Shown here piece after piece: positions 1 through 9,155 of a stretch of DNA of 64,000 nucleotides. The translations under genes and the position numbers were made by a program. The notes beneath the pieces are model-generated. The model was not told where the DNA came from and ran no database searches. It was given only the letters and a program-made list of their open reading frames with translations. Numbering within the stretch: the first letter of the stretch is position 1; the number at the start of each line of letters is the position of its first letter. Source of the DNA: a delta proteobacterium MLS_D (GTDB lineage: Bacteria > Desulfobacterota > Syntrophia > Syntrophales > UBA2210); the NCBI GenBank assembly GCA_002030015.1, contig LQBH01000013.1:1-64000 (forward strand), read 5' to 3'.

Positions 1-292
1 AAAAAACTCGCACCGGGTTTCATAGACCGGCTTCGACGATGATAGCTTCCACTGACCATCTTTCATCTTTCGGCCTTTTGCCGAACCTTTCCTGATCATT
101 TTTTTCTCCGAATCGTTTTCTCCGAATTTGTGAACCGAGTTACTTCGGGGTGGGCGCATACGGGTACCCATTGGCGGTGCGCGTCGGGTTCGTGTTGTCG
201 AAACGGGGCGGACTCAGGCGCGTCCCGTGGGTTCCGGTAGCGCCCGGAGGGCCTGTGGTCGAACGAACTGTTAACCGAGTGAGGAGGGAAAG

Positions 293-577
293 ATGAAGCA
301 TTTCAAAGTTGTTATGTCTGTTGTTGCCGTTTTGTCGTTAATTGTTTTTTGCGCGCCGGCCTTCTCGGCAGGCGATGTGGCTGGAAAGATCAATATCAAC
401 ACCGCTACGGCGGAAGAGCTCGCGACGCTCAAATACGTGGGCGAAAAACTGTCACAACGGATCGTTGAATACCGCGAAGAGAACGGAGCTTTCGAAACGG
501 CCGAAGATATCACGAAGGTTTCCGGTGTCGGCCCAAAGGTCCTGGAGTTGAATCAGGACATTATGACGGTGGAATAA
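293..577 (+). CDS. ComEA-like helix-hairpin-helix secreted protein
   Basis: Signal peptide followed by INTATAEELATLKYVGEKLSQRIVEYREENGAFETAEDITKVSGVGPKVLE, a typical ComEA HhH repeat; gaggagggaaag RBS upstream. Confidence 0.9.
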   Translation: MKHFKVVMSVVAVLSLIVFCAPAFSAGDVAGKININTATAEELATLKYVGEKLSQRIVEYREENGAFETAEDITKVSGVGPKVLELNQDIMTVE

Positions 578-619
578 CCGGAAACACAATCGCGATAAAG
601 AGCGATCACAGGTACCTTG

Positions 620-1522
620 TCATGACCGGCGCTCCCGGGTCCCGCTTGTGGCCCGGGGGACCGGTTTTCCCTTTCCCTGCTTCCCGTTGCTTGTCAGGTA
701 GTCAGCCGAAATTATTTTCCGTATCACCCGACCGTCGCCGTTTTCGGGGGGGACGAAATCGAAAACGATGCGCAGAAAATCCATTATAATGCGGAGGGTT
801 GCGCCCCAGAGAATGTCTTCCTCGTCGCCGTGACTCCGGCGGATGAGGCAGGGCGTTGTGAACGGCGGGGACTCGCCGCTGAAACTGTTGTCCACGCAAT
901 ACATGCCGTAGGAATCTTTTCTGAAAAAGTCGGCAAGGGGAATTTCCACCACTCGTTCAACTTCTCTGTTCGGCCTGAATTTCCACTCCCGTTTGACATG
1001 GCCCGCCACCGGAAAAATGGTTCTCGTCATCATCAGCAGGTCCTGGCAGGGCAGGGGGCCGAGGAAATCGACGTTCAGCGGATTGAGACCGATTTCTTCC
1101 CACGATTCGCGGAGCGCGTTGGCAAGAAACAGTGAAACAATGGAAAGTTCCGTTTTTCCCTTTTGTTTCGCGGCTGCTTTTGCGTATCTCCTCAGTATGG
1201 GTGTTACACCCAGAAGTAGCGGAAGACGGAGAATGCGATCGAAGCGGGAGGATAACATGCCGCCGGGACCGCTGATGTCGCCGGACTGCTTCACGGCGGA
1301 CGACCTTCGTATCAACTGGAGCACGAACCCGCCTCTACCGTCCTCCACACTTTTTTTGTAGCACAGGGGGATCAGAACGCCCGCCGCCCGCCAATCCTGG
1401 CCACTTCGGTTATACGAACGGATAGCGGCCACCTGCCGGGCATATCCCGCGTCCGTAACGGCGAGCCGTGTCCTGATACGCTCCAGGACCTGTTCTTTAT
1501 TGTGAATGTCGATGTGCTTCAT
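620..1522 (-). CDS. NUDIX hydrolase (CoA pyrophosphatase-like)
   Basis: SGDISGPGG and ALRESWEEIGL motifs of a Nudix box, with an insertion between them. Confidence 0.8.
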   Translation of the reverse strand: MKHIDIHNKEQVLERIRTRLAVTDAGYARQVAAIRSYNRSGQDWRAAGVLIPLCYKKSVEDGRGGFVLQLIRRSSAVKQSGDISGPGGMLSSRFDRILRLPLLLGVTPILRRYAKAAAKQKGKTELSIVSLFLANALRESWEEIGLNPLNVDFLGPLPCQDLLMMTRTIFPVAGHVKREWKFRPNREVERVVEIPLADFFRKDSYGMYCVDNSFSGESPPFTTPCLIRRSHGDEEDILWGATLRIIMDFLRIVFDFVPPENGDGRVIRKIISADYLTSNGKQGKGKPVPRATSGTRERRS

Positions 1523-1564
1523 TGCAACAGGGAATGAGGCATTACGCCGCCCGCCTTCCTCGGG

Positions 1565-2116
1565 CTATCGCCGGGATATGGCACGAAGATTCTTTTCGAG
1601 GTCCGCGAGTGAAGCGATTCCCACGATTGTTTCGATGAGGATCCCTTTTTTGAAAAGCAGGTAGGCGGGGGTTTCCTCCACCGAGTAACGCGCGGCGAGC
1701 TCGTAATTTTCAATAACATTCAGCCGGTACAGTTTCAAATTGCCCAGGTATTTCGGCGCGAGCTTGGTGAGCGCCGGCATTGCCCTGCGGCATAGATCGG
1801 AATCCGGGGTCCAGCAGCACACGAGGATTGTTTCGTCGCGTTCGAGGACTTCCCGTTCAAAGTTTTCTTCCGACAGGTCGAGCACATAGTCGGTATAGAG
1901 CGGGGCTCCGCATTTACCGCAGCGCGGCAGGTCGTGAACCTGTCCTTCGGGAATCCGGTTGATGCGCCCGCACCTGAGACACTGGATGTAAATTTCGTCG
2001 AGCGATGCTCCGCAGCGCCCGCAAAAGGGCCTGTCGCCCAGATGTTCGCGGCTGATCCTGTTTTTCTGGCCACACTTGAGGCAGCGTACGATCAGATCCT
2101 GTTTCGGCACGTTCAT
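1565..2116 (-). CDS. Thioredoxin-fold protein with two N-terminal zinc ribbons
   Basis: CLKCG..FCGRCG and CLRCG..RCGKCG ribbons, then a thioredoxin-like C-terminal domain ending in VEETPAYLLFKKGILIETIVG; start taken at MNVPKQ rather than the longer ORF start at 2260. Confidence 0.8.
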   Translation of the reverse strand: MNVPKQDLIVRCLKCGQKNRISREHLGDRPFCGRCGASLDEIYIQCLRCGRINRIPEGQVHDLPRCGKCGAPLYTDYVLDLSEENFEREVLERDETILVCCWTPDSDLCRRAMPALTKLAPKYLGNLKLYRLNVIENYELAARYSVEETPAYLLFKKGILIETIVGIASLADLEKNLRAISRR

Positions 2117-2165
2117 GTGAGATCCTCGATGATTCGCGGCATAGTTACTCGCTGCCGGGGGGCAT

Positions 2166-3188
2166 TCAGGTCTCCTGCGGCATGGCGATCTTGATCGTGC
2201 CGCCGCGTCCAAGGATGTCATGAAGGTGAACGGAGCCTTCCAGACATCCCTGCCCGTCAACCACCGCCAATGTGGTGATCTCGTGTTTCTGCATGATTTC
2301 GACGGCTTCTCCGAGAGTGGCGCCCGAGCTGATGGTGCGCGGCGACCGCGTCATGAAATCGTCAACTTTTTTCCCGTTGAACTCCGCTTTCTGCCTGATA
2401 AATCTCCGCAAGTCGCCATCGGTGAGAATGCCGAGCAACCGGTTGTCAGGTCGGGTGATCAGCACGAAGCCAAGGTTTTTTTCATCCATTTCGCGCACGG
2501 CTTCGGAAACCGGCGTTCCCGTGGGTACGGCGGGCACCCGGTCATCCGTTGTCATAGCCTCCCGCACCTTTGCCAGGAGCCTGAGGCCCAGTGTTCCACC
2601 GGGATGAAACTTGTAGAAGTCTTCCTCGGTGAAACGTTTTTTCTTGACCAGCGCAACGGCGAGAGCGTCCCCCATGGCAAGCGTCGCCGTTGAACTCGAC
2701 GTCGGCGCAAGGTTGAAGGGACATGCTTCGCGTGGAACGCCCACGTCGATGCAGCAATCGCTTGCCCGTGCCAGCGAAGAAGATGTGTTGCCCGTAAAGG
2801 CGATGAGCGAGAGGCCCATATCGTGAAAACGGTCGATAAGAACGTTCAGCTCCTGCGTCTCGCCGCTGTTTGAGATGGCGATGACCACGTCATCCCGGGT
2901 CACGATGCCAAGGTCGCCGTGTACCCCTTCCACGGGATGAAGAAAAAGTGACGGAGTTCCCGTACTCGTGAGAGTCGCCACGATCTTTTTTCCGATGAGG
3001 CCCGATTTGCCGAGTCCGGTGACGATAACCCGGCCGCGACATGATGAAATGATATCCACGGCTTTCCTGAAATCATCCCCGATTCGGTCGATCAGCGAAA
3101 TGATACTGTCCGCTTCTATTTTGAGAACTTCCCGGGCATGCTCCACGGGATCATTCGTGCCGCCGTTGTACACCTGATTATTTTCCAT
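2166..3188 (-). CDS. kdsD: Arabinose-5-phosphate isomerase, KpsF/GutQ family (SIS + two CBS domains)
   Basis: GRVIVTGLGKSGLIGKKIVATLTSTGTPSLFLHPVEGVHGDLGIV plus CBS repeats. Confidence 0.92.
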   Translation of the reverse strand: MENNQVYNGGTNDPVEHAREVLKIEADSIISLIDRIGDDFRKAVDIISSCRGRVIVTGLGKSGLIGKKIVATLTSTGTPSLFLHPVEGVHGDLGIVTRDDVVIAISNSGETQELNVLIDRFHDMGLSLIAFTGNTSSSLARASDCCIDVGVPREACPFNLAPTSSSTATLAMGDALAVALVKKKRFTEEDFYKFHPGGTLGLRLLAKVREAMTTDDRVPAVPTGTPVSEAVREMDEKNLGFVLITRPDNRLLGILTDGDLRRFIRQKAEFNGKKVDDFMTRSPRTISSGATLGEAVEIMQKHEITTLAVVDGQGCLEGSVHLHDILGRGGTIKIAMPQET

Positions 3189-3409
3189 TCTCTTTCCTTA
3201 AGCGAGGAACGAGTCGTCCCGTTCGTTTTTCTATTACCATCGCTGCCTTTTAATATGTTTTGCATCGATTGACAAGAGAAGAGGGAATTTTAAAATAATT
3301 ACCCTGCTTCGCCTGACCCTTCCCATGACGGGGACGTCTTCCGACGTTATGTTCCCTCCACCGAGACGGGTTTTAATGCCGTGCCTCGGGCATACTATAT
3401 TTTTCCTTC

Positions 3410-3815
3410 CCCCTGAGGGAGAGGTCAGAACTAATTGTTTTCCTCCCCCCTTTACGGGAGTGAACAGTAGTTATTGTTTCCCTCCTCCTTGAGGGGGGTG
3501 GACAGCACTAATTTATTTCCCTCCCCCTTGAGGGGGGAGGGTCAGGGTGGGGGTGCTGGTTTTTGCATGAAGGATCTGCGAGAGAGGCAAAGGAAAGAAT
3601 ATACTACTTGATGTGGCAGACCCCCCTCCCCTTAATCCCCTCCCTCCAGGGGAGGGGAAAGAAAACAAGGAAGAAGGATAGCTCTGCCCGGGGAGGGGAA
3701 AGAAAACAAGGAAGAAGGATAGCTCTGCCAGGGGAGGGGAAAGAAAACAAGGAATAAGGATAGCTCCGCCAGGTAGAGGGGAAAGAAAAAAAGCGGAAGT
3801 AGCCACACCAAGGGA
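3410..3815. repeat. GC-rich repeat cluster A: ccctcccccttgagggggg-type modules followed by a 41-bp tandem repeat (units near 3649, 3690, 3731, 3772)
   Basis: Repeated ggggaggggaaagaaaacaaggaagaaggatagctctgcc units at 41-bp spacing; ORFs here are low-complexity artefacts. Confidence 0.9.
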
Positions 3816-3860
3816 AAGGGGAAAAGATATTGTCGACTCCTTTTTGCCCGGTCTATCCTT

Positions 3861-4052
3861 TGACAAGGCCTGTCCTGAGCTTTCCCCAGGCCCCGTTCAT
3901 CCTGAGCCTGTCGAAGGATGAACGGGGCCTGGTGCTGCAGGTCCACCATCCGTACTTCGACAGGCTCAGTACGAACGATATCTTAAATTCACCGTCCTTA
4001 CTTCGACAGGGTTCTCATGAGCCCTTTGACGGATCTCAGGACAGGCCTTGTC
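3861..4052. repeat. Palindromic repeat island (18-bp outer inverted repeat, 17-bp perfect inner inverted repeat, several cttcgacaggctcag cores)
   Basis: GACAAGGCCTGTCCTGAG (3862-3879) vs CTCAGGACAGGCCTTGTC (4035-4052); CCAGGCCCCGTTCATCC (3886-3902) vs GGATGAACGGGGCCTGG (3916-3932). Confidence 0.9.
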
Positions 4053-4475
4053 GAAGGCCAGGCGTCTGCACCATCTCTGTTATATCCTTTGACTTTGAAT
4101 ACTGATGAGTGGATAACGTGCTCTACAGAAAATGAATCGCGGATTTTGGGTTCCCACATGATGATATTATCACCTGTCAGCAAATCCGGTCATTTTCCTT
4201 GACAGGGGGGAAAAATCTGCTAAAAATCACGAGCAGTGCAGAATCATATCTCCTTCCGACTCCGGTTAACGGGGACTCTGCGATTCCTTTTTTTCTAACT
4301 GATTCCTCCCAACAGCTTGAAATGTAAATAAAAAAGTGTTGCGTGAAGCGCAATCCCGCCGCCGTGCGATAACGCGGGAAAGTCGTTCTTTCTTCGCGTA
4401 TCAGCGGCGAAGGAGCGTTTTTGTACATCTATTCAGGAAAGATAATTACAGGGTCACAAGAAGGAGGAATCAGTC

Positions 4476-7400
4476 ATGGAACAGGCACGCAAACAACTCT
4501 TAACCGGCCTCCGGTACGGGGCTATCCTGGCGGTACTCCTGCTGGGCCTGGTATCCATTGTCGGTACCGGCGGGGGCGACGCGACACCCGGCGGCGGCAG
4601 CCCCCCCAGTTCGGGGGTGTTCGTGAACAGTCCCGTCGAAGGACTCTATTATGTCGCGGATCCTTCAGGTCTCGAGGGGTATACCGATGAAGACGGTACC
4701 TTTGATTATGAGCCCGGTGACACGGTGGACTTTTACATTGGTGATCTTCTGCTGGGATCGTCCGACGGCAAGGATCTGGTTACGCCGGTGGACATCGTTC
4801 CAGGCGCCGCCGGTACGGCGGACCAGGCGGTCACCAATATAGCGCGGTTCCTTCAGACGCTTGATGACGACGGTGACCTGAGCAATGGTATTAAGATTAC
4901 CGAAGAAACCGCGGAATCTGTATCGGCGGCCGTGCCCATCGATTTTGACCAGAGTCCGGACGATTTCGAGGCTGATCCGAACGTGGCCGGGTTGATGGCG
5001 GAACTGGGCCTGATACTCAAGACCGCCGATGAAGCCAGAGAGAACCTGAACGCGGGTCTGCAGGTACGGGGCGTTGTCGAAACCATGTACGGACTGCTGC
5101 GAGCTTCCGGCCCGACGGATGACACCTGGCAGTGGCTGGGCGTTCCCTATGCGAAGCCCCCTGTAGGCGATCTCAGATGGCGGCCGCCACAGGCTCCCGA
5201 CGTATGGGAAGGAATCCGTGAAGCCACGGCCTGGGGAGATCAGGCGGCCCAGAACCCGAAGTACCAATCGGGGGGCGAAGGCGGTATGAGTGAAGACTGT
5301 CTGTACCTGAACATCACGGCGCCACGCGACGCCGAAGACCTTCCCGTCATGGTCTATTTTCATGGCGGCGGGTTCACCATTCTTACCGGCAATACCCTTG
5401 CCTTTAATAATCCCGAATCGATGCCCACGAAGGACGTGATCCTGATCACCGTCAACCATCGCCTGGGACCCTTCGGATACCTGGCCCATCCTGATCTTAT
5501 CGCGGAATCAGCGGCTGAGTCGGGGTATGCGGGCGCCGGAAACTACGGCCAGATGGACCTCGTGGCGGCCCTGGAATGGGTTCGGGACAACATCGAGGCC
5601 TTCGGCGGCGATCCGGACGACGTGACCATCTTCGGCGAATCCGGCGGCGGCGGCAAGGTACAGCATCTGCTCGCGTCTCCCGATGCGGCGGGATTGTTCC
5701 ACAAGGCGATCATACAAAGCGGCATGTACCCGCTGGATACAACGTCGCTGGAGGTTGCCTGCGCGGGAGGCCTGGCGCTCCAGGAAGAGTTGGACGTTGA
5801 AAGCCTCGAGGACATGCGGGAGGTGCCCTGGGAAGACATCGTGAGTGCCGCCGAAACGGCCGTGGTCGATCTGGAAGTCGTCGAGATGCCCCTGTCCACG
5901 CTGATCGGACCTAATGTCGACGGTGGACATCTGCCCAAGGCACTGATCGATGCCACAGAAGAAGGTGACTATATCGATGTGCCGCTTATTTCCGGCATGA
6001 ACCGTGATGATATATTCATGCCCGCCACGGAGACGACCGGCGGGTTCGGCGCTCCCCGTCTGGTGGAAGATATGGGATTCTACGCGGATCTTTTTGAATC
6101 AGACGTGTATGTGTACGTGTTTGATCATGTCATGAGCGGCTGGGCGGCCGAGGGCGGTGTCGCCTACCACGGTGTTGAACTGGTTTACCTGTTCAACTAT
6201 CCCGAAAGCGCCTATTCTCATCACCTCCTGGGTCTTACCGGTCTTCCTCCCGGAGATCCTCCGCCGATCGACTGGAGTGAAACGGACACAGAGGTCGCCG
6301 ACACCATGATGACCATGTGGACCAACTTCGCTAAAACGGGTGATCCCGATCTCGGCTGGGAGCCTTATACAAGCACCGTCAAGGAATACCTGGAAGTTTC
6401 ACAGGGCGGAATTCTTACCATGAGGGATCCGCTGACGATCGACGTCTTTCCTCATGACGGTGTTTTAGCGCATGAAGGTCCCATGGCCGGCCTGTATTAC
6501 GTCGCCGCGGCGCCCGAAGGGGCGAGAGATCGTTACGGCTACACGGACGAGGACGGCGCCTACGTGTATTTCCCGGGCAGGGAGATTACCTTCTACTTCG
6601 GCGGTCCCGACGGGATTGAGATCGGAAGCGGCACGGCCGTTGCTTCCATGGGGCTGGATGATATTTCCGATGAAGACATGCGGGTGGATGCGTTGATTTT
6701 CAACGCCCTTGACACCGACAACGATCCCTCCAACGGCACAACATTCCCGGGTGTGGACTTTCCGGGAGACCTGGAAGATTTCCAGGCGGACGTGACCACC
6801 TTCGAAAACGACGTGGGATTCGCAGTGAATAGTGGCAGTATTGGAGCCTTGCGCACCGCCATCGAAGATTTCCGTGACGTGTTGCAAGAAGCGGGAGTCG
6901 CCGTCGGAACGGCAAATATTCCCGACGCTGTCGCAACCACCTCGGGAGATATCGTCGGCTATGAAGTGCCCGCCAGAATGAATGTCTGGAAGGGTATTCC
7001 CTACGCGGCGCCGCCGGTGGGAGAATTGCGATTTGCACCGCCCGCAGTGTACGAAGCCGAAGAAGGGGATATCGTCATCGCCACCCGGTTTGGTGACAAG
7101 TGTATTCAGGATGACGGATGCGGCAACGAGGACTGCCTGTATCTGAATGTATTCGCGCCACTGGAAGGCGACGATCTTCCCGTCATGGTCTGGATTCACG
7201 GCGGCGCGCTCATTCAGGGTTCCGCGTGCAATCCCGGCTATGACATGCCCGACCTGGTACACGAAGACGTGATCGTCGTGACCATCAACTACCGCCTCAA
7301 CGCCTTCGGCTTCCTGCCGCACCCGGCGCTTGAGGATCCGACGGGCAACTTCGGCCTGAAGGACCAGGTGGCGGCGCTCCAGTGGGTGCAGGCCAACATT

Positions 7401-8507
7401 GATAATTTCGGCGGCGATCCGGGCAATGTCACCATCTTCGGCGAGTCCGCCGGCGGGCACAGCGTGCTGTCGCTGATGGCGTCTGAGGCGCAGGATGACG
7501 GTTTGTTCCATAAAGCCATCGTCCAGAGCGGTTCCTACAGTCCGGAGCAGACGGCTTTGGATACCGGGTTTTTTATTTTAGGAGAGCCCTTTGCCGATCT
7601 GGATGTAGAGATTCCCAGTGACGGTCCCTGCGGAGGAACCAATGATGCAGGTGAAATACGGACCTGTTTGAGAGGTTTGTCTGTTGAAGAGATCATGACT
7701 ACACAAAATGATGCTCCCGGCTGGGCCTGGTTTACACCTGTGTACGCAGAGGGTACATTCCTGCCACAGTCCATTAACGATGCCCTTGATTCGGACGAGG
7801 TTGCCGATATTCCCGTCATGATCGGCAGCAACCTGAACGAAGGAACGCTCTTCGCGGGGCTCTTTCTTCCCGATTTTAACCTGATGTATACTGAACCCGA
7901 CTATTATGACGGAGTGCGGGAGCTCCTGAATCCGACCGATGAAGAGGGAGGGGATGCTTTTGCAGATGCGGCAGCCGATTATTATCTCACCGTGGCGCCG
8001 GGCACGGATAACCTGTACCGAAACGCCTACAGCATGATCTGGACGGACGCGACCTTTACCGTCAATAACTTCGTACAGTGGATGCAGTTGAACGGCAGGG
8101 AACAACCGAATTACGCCTACTGGTTCACCGACGAGGACGCGCCGATCAATCCCACCTACGCGGAGCTTGGCGCTCTTTCGCCGCTGCTTGACTTTGGTGC
8201 ATACGGTCTGGGCGCCTCGCATTCGTTCGAAATCCAGTATGTCTTCGGATCCCTGCAGGATCAACCTGCCGCGACGGCGGGGCAGAAAGCCCTGTCCGAC
8301 AGGATAATCGCCTACTGGGCGAACTTTGCTAAACAGGGAGACCCCGGCACTGCCTGGTATCATATTGCGAGCGAGGAGTGCGCCGGCGACGGCGAGTGCA
8401 TCATGGCGCTTCACCCCGATGGAGATGCCATGGTCAGCTTTGACGATTTTGCTGAGGCGCACCATATTGAGTTCTGGATGGGATTGCTAGAACCAGAAGT
8501 AAGGTAG
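4476..8507 (+). CDS. Secreted double-domain type-B carboxylesterase
   Basis: Two carboxylesterase modules in one ORF (GVPYAKPPVGDLRWRPP..FGESGGGG and GIPYAAPPVGELRFAPP..FGESAGG), each preceded by a GLYYV..GYTDEDG module; N-terminal hydrophobic signal. Confidence 0.9.
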   Translation: MEQARKQLLTGLRYGAILAVLLLGLVSIVGTGGGDATPGGGSPPSSGVFVNSPVEGLYYVADPSGLEGYTDEDGTFDYEPGDTVDFYIGDLLLGSSDGKDLVTPVDIVPGAAGTADQAVTNIARFLQTLDDDGDLSNGIKITEETAESVSAAVPIDFDQSPDDFEADPNVAGLMAELGLILKTADEARENLNAGLQVRGVVETMYGLLRASGPTDDTWQWLGVPYAKPPVGDLRWRPPQAPDVWEGIREATAWGDQAAQNPKYQSGGEGGMSEDCLYLNITAPRDAEDLPVMVYFHGGGFTILTGNTLAFNNPESMPTKDVILITVNHRLGPFGYLAHPDLIAESAAESGYAGAGNYGQMDLVAALEWVRDNIEAFGGDPDDVTIFGESGGGGKVQHLLASPDAAGLFHKAIIQSGMYPLDTTSLEVACAGGLALQEELDVESLEDMREVPWEDIVSAAETAVVDLEVVEMPLSTLIGPNVDGGHLPKALIDATEEGDYIDVPLISGMNRDDIFMPATETTGGFGAPRLVEDMGFYADLFESDVYVYVFDHVMSGWAAEGGVAYHGVELVYLFNYPESAYSHHLLGLTGLPPGDPPPIDWSETDTEVADTMMTMWTNFAKTGDPDLGWEPYTSTVKEYLEVSQGGILTMRDPLTIDVFPHDGVLAHEGPMAGLYYVAAAPEGARDRYGYTDEDGAYVYFPGREITFYFGGPDGIEIGSGTAVASMGLDDISDEDMRVDALIFNALDTDNDPSNGTTFPGVDFPGDLEDFQADVTTFENDVGFAVNSGSIGALRTAIEDFRDVLQEAGVAVGTANIPDAVATTSGDIVGYEVPARMNVWKGIPYAAPPVGELRFAPPAVYEAEEGDIVIATRFGDKCIQDDGCGNEDCLYLNVFAPLEGDDLPVMVWIHGGALIQGSACNPGYDMPDLVHEDVIVVTINYRLNAFGFLPHPALEDPTGNFGLKDQVAALQWVQANIDNFGGDPGNVTIFGESAGGHSVLSLMASEAQDDGLFHKAIVQSGSYSPEQTALDTGFFILGEPFADLDVEIPSDGPCGGTNDAGEIRTCLRGLSVEEIMTTQNDAPGWAWFTPVYAEGTFLPQSINDALDSDEVADIPVMIGSNLNEGTLFAGLFLPDFNLMYTEPDYYDGVRELLNPTDEEGGDAFADAAADYYLTVAPGTDNLYRNAYSMIWTDATFTVNNFVQWMQLNGREQPNYAYWFTDEDAPINPTYAELGALSPLLDFGAYGLGASHSFEIQYVFGSLQDQPAATAGQKALSDRIIAYWANFAKQGDPGTAWYHIASEECAGDGECIMALHPDGDAMVSFDDFAEAHHIEFWMGLLEPEVR

Positions 8508-8585
8508 AGGATACCGGATAATTCCGACATGACACTCTGTGAGACTTCGGTTGCTGTTGAATCGGGGACAGGGTGAAACGAACCA

Positions 8586-8621
8586 GGGGATGACCCGCAT
8601 GGGTCATCCCCTTATTTTTAT
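8586..8621 (+). terminator. Rho-independent terminator downstream of the carboxylesterase gene
   Basis: GGGGATGACCC-GCAT-GGGTCATCCCC perfect 11-bp stem followed by TTATTTTTATAATTTTT. Confidence 0.85.
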
Positions 8622-8699
8622 AATTTTTCCCCCGGCGGGGTTTAATGCCCCGGGCATGGTAAGAGAGCCAGGATGGAGGTGAAGCCTCCCGAACGATCG

Positions 8700-9120
8700 T
8701 TCCCTCCCCCGTGATTGAGAGGTCAGAACTAATTGTTTCCTTCTCCCCTGAGGGGTTCTAATCCTTTATCTCCCTCTCCCTTGAAGGGAGAGGGTCAGAA
8801 TTAATGGTTTCCCTCCTTCTTGAGGGGAGTGAACAGCAGTTATTTATTTCCCTCCCCCTTGAGGGGGGAGGGTCAGGGTGGGGGTGAATAATGCCGTGTC
8901 TAGAGCATGTCCGGGCCCCCTCCCCTTAATCCCCTCCCGCCAGGGGAGGGGAAAGAAAAAAAGGAAGAAGGATAGCCCCGCCCGGAGAGGGGAAAGAAAA
9001 AAGGAAGGAGAATAGCCCCATCCGGAGAGGGGAAGAGAAAAGGGGAAGAGAAAAGGGGAAGAGAAAAGGGGAAGAGAAAAGGGGAAGAGAAAAGGGGAAG
9101 AATAGCCTTGTCAGATGAGG
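8700..9120. repeat. GC-rich repeat cluster B, related to cluster A, with a 13-bp tandem array
   Basis: Shares gagaggtcagaactaattgttt, ccctcccccttgaggggggagggtcagggtgggggtg and ccctccccttaatcccctccc modules with cluster A; (GGGGAAGAGAAAA) x5 plus partial at 9029-9101. Confidence 0.88.
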
Positions 9121-9155
9121 GGGGAAGAAAAGGAAGGTGGTCTCGGGGCCGACGT

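Noticed and set aside
1-292. Possible leader RNA or gene end in the first 290 bp
   Set aside because: No convincing ORF, helix set or family match; left unannotated
3513-3949. Minus-strand ORFs with LSPPLAELSFFLVFFPLPG repeats (also 8926-9183)
   Set aside because: Low-complexity translations of GC-rich tandem repeats; no start context or domain
6465-7511. Long antisense ORFs opposite the carboxylesterase and other genes (e.g. 348 aa, 295 aa; 503 aa at 43961-45472)
   Set aside because: High-GC antisense ORFs without recognisable domains, overlapping confidently assigned genes
3400-9120. Repeat clusters considered as a CRISPR array
   Set aside because: No regular repeat-spacer pattern with unique spacers; units are contiguous tandem repeats; no cas genes
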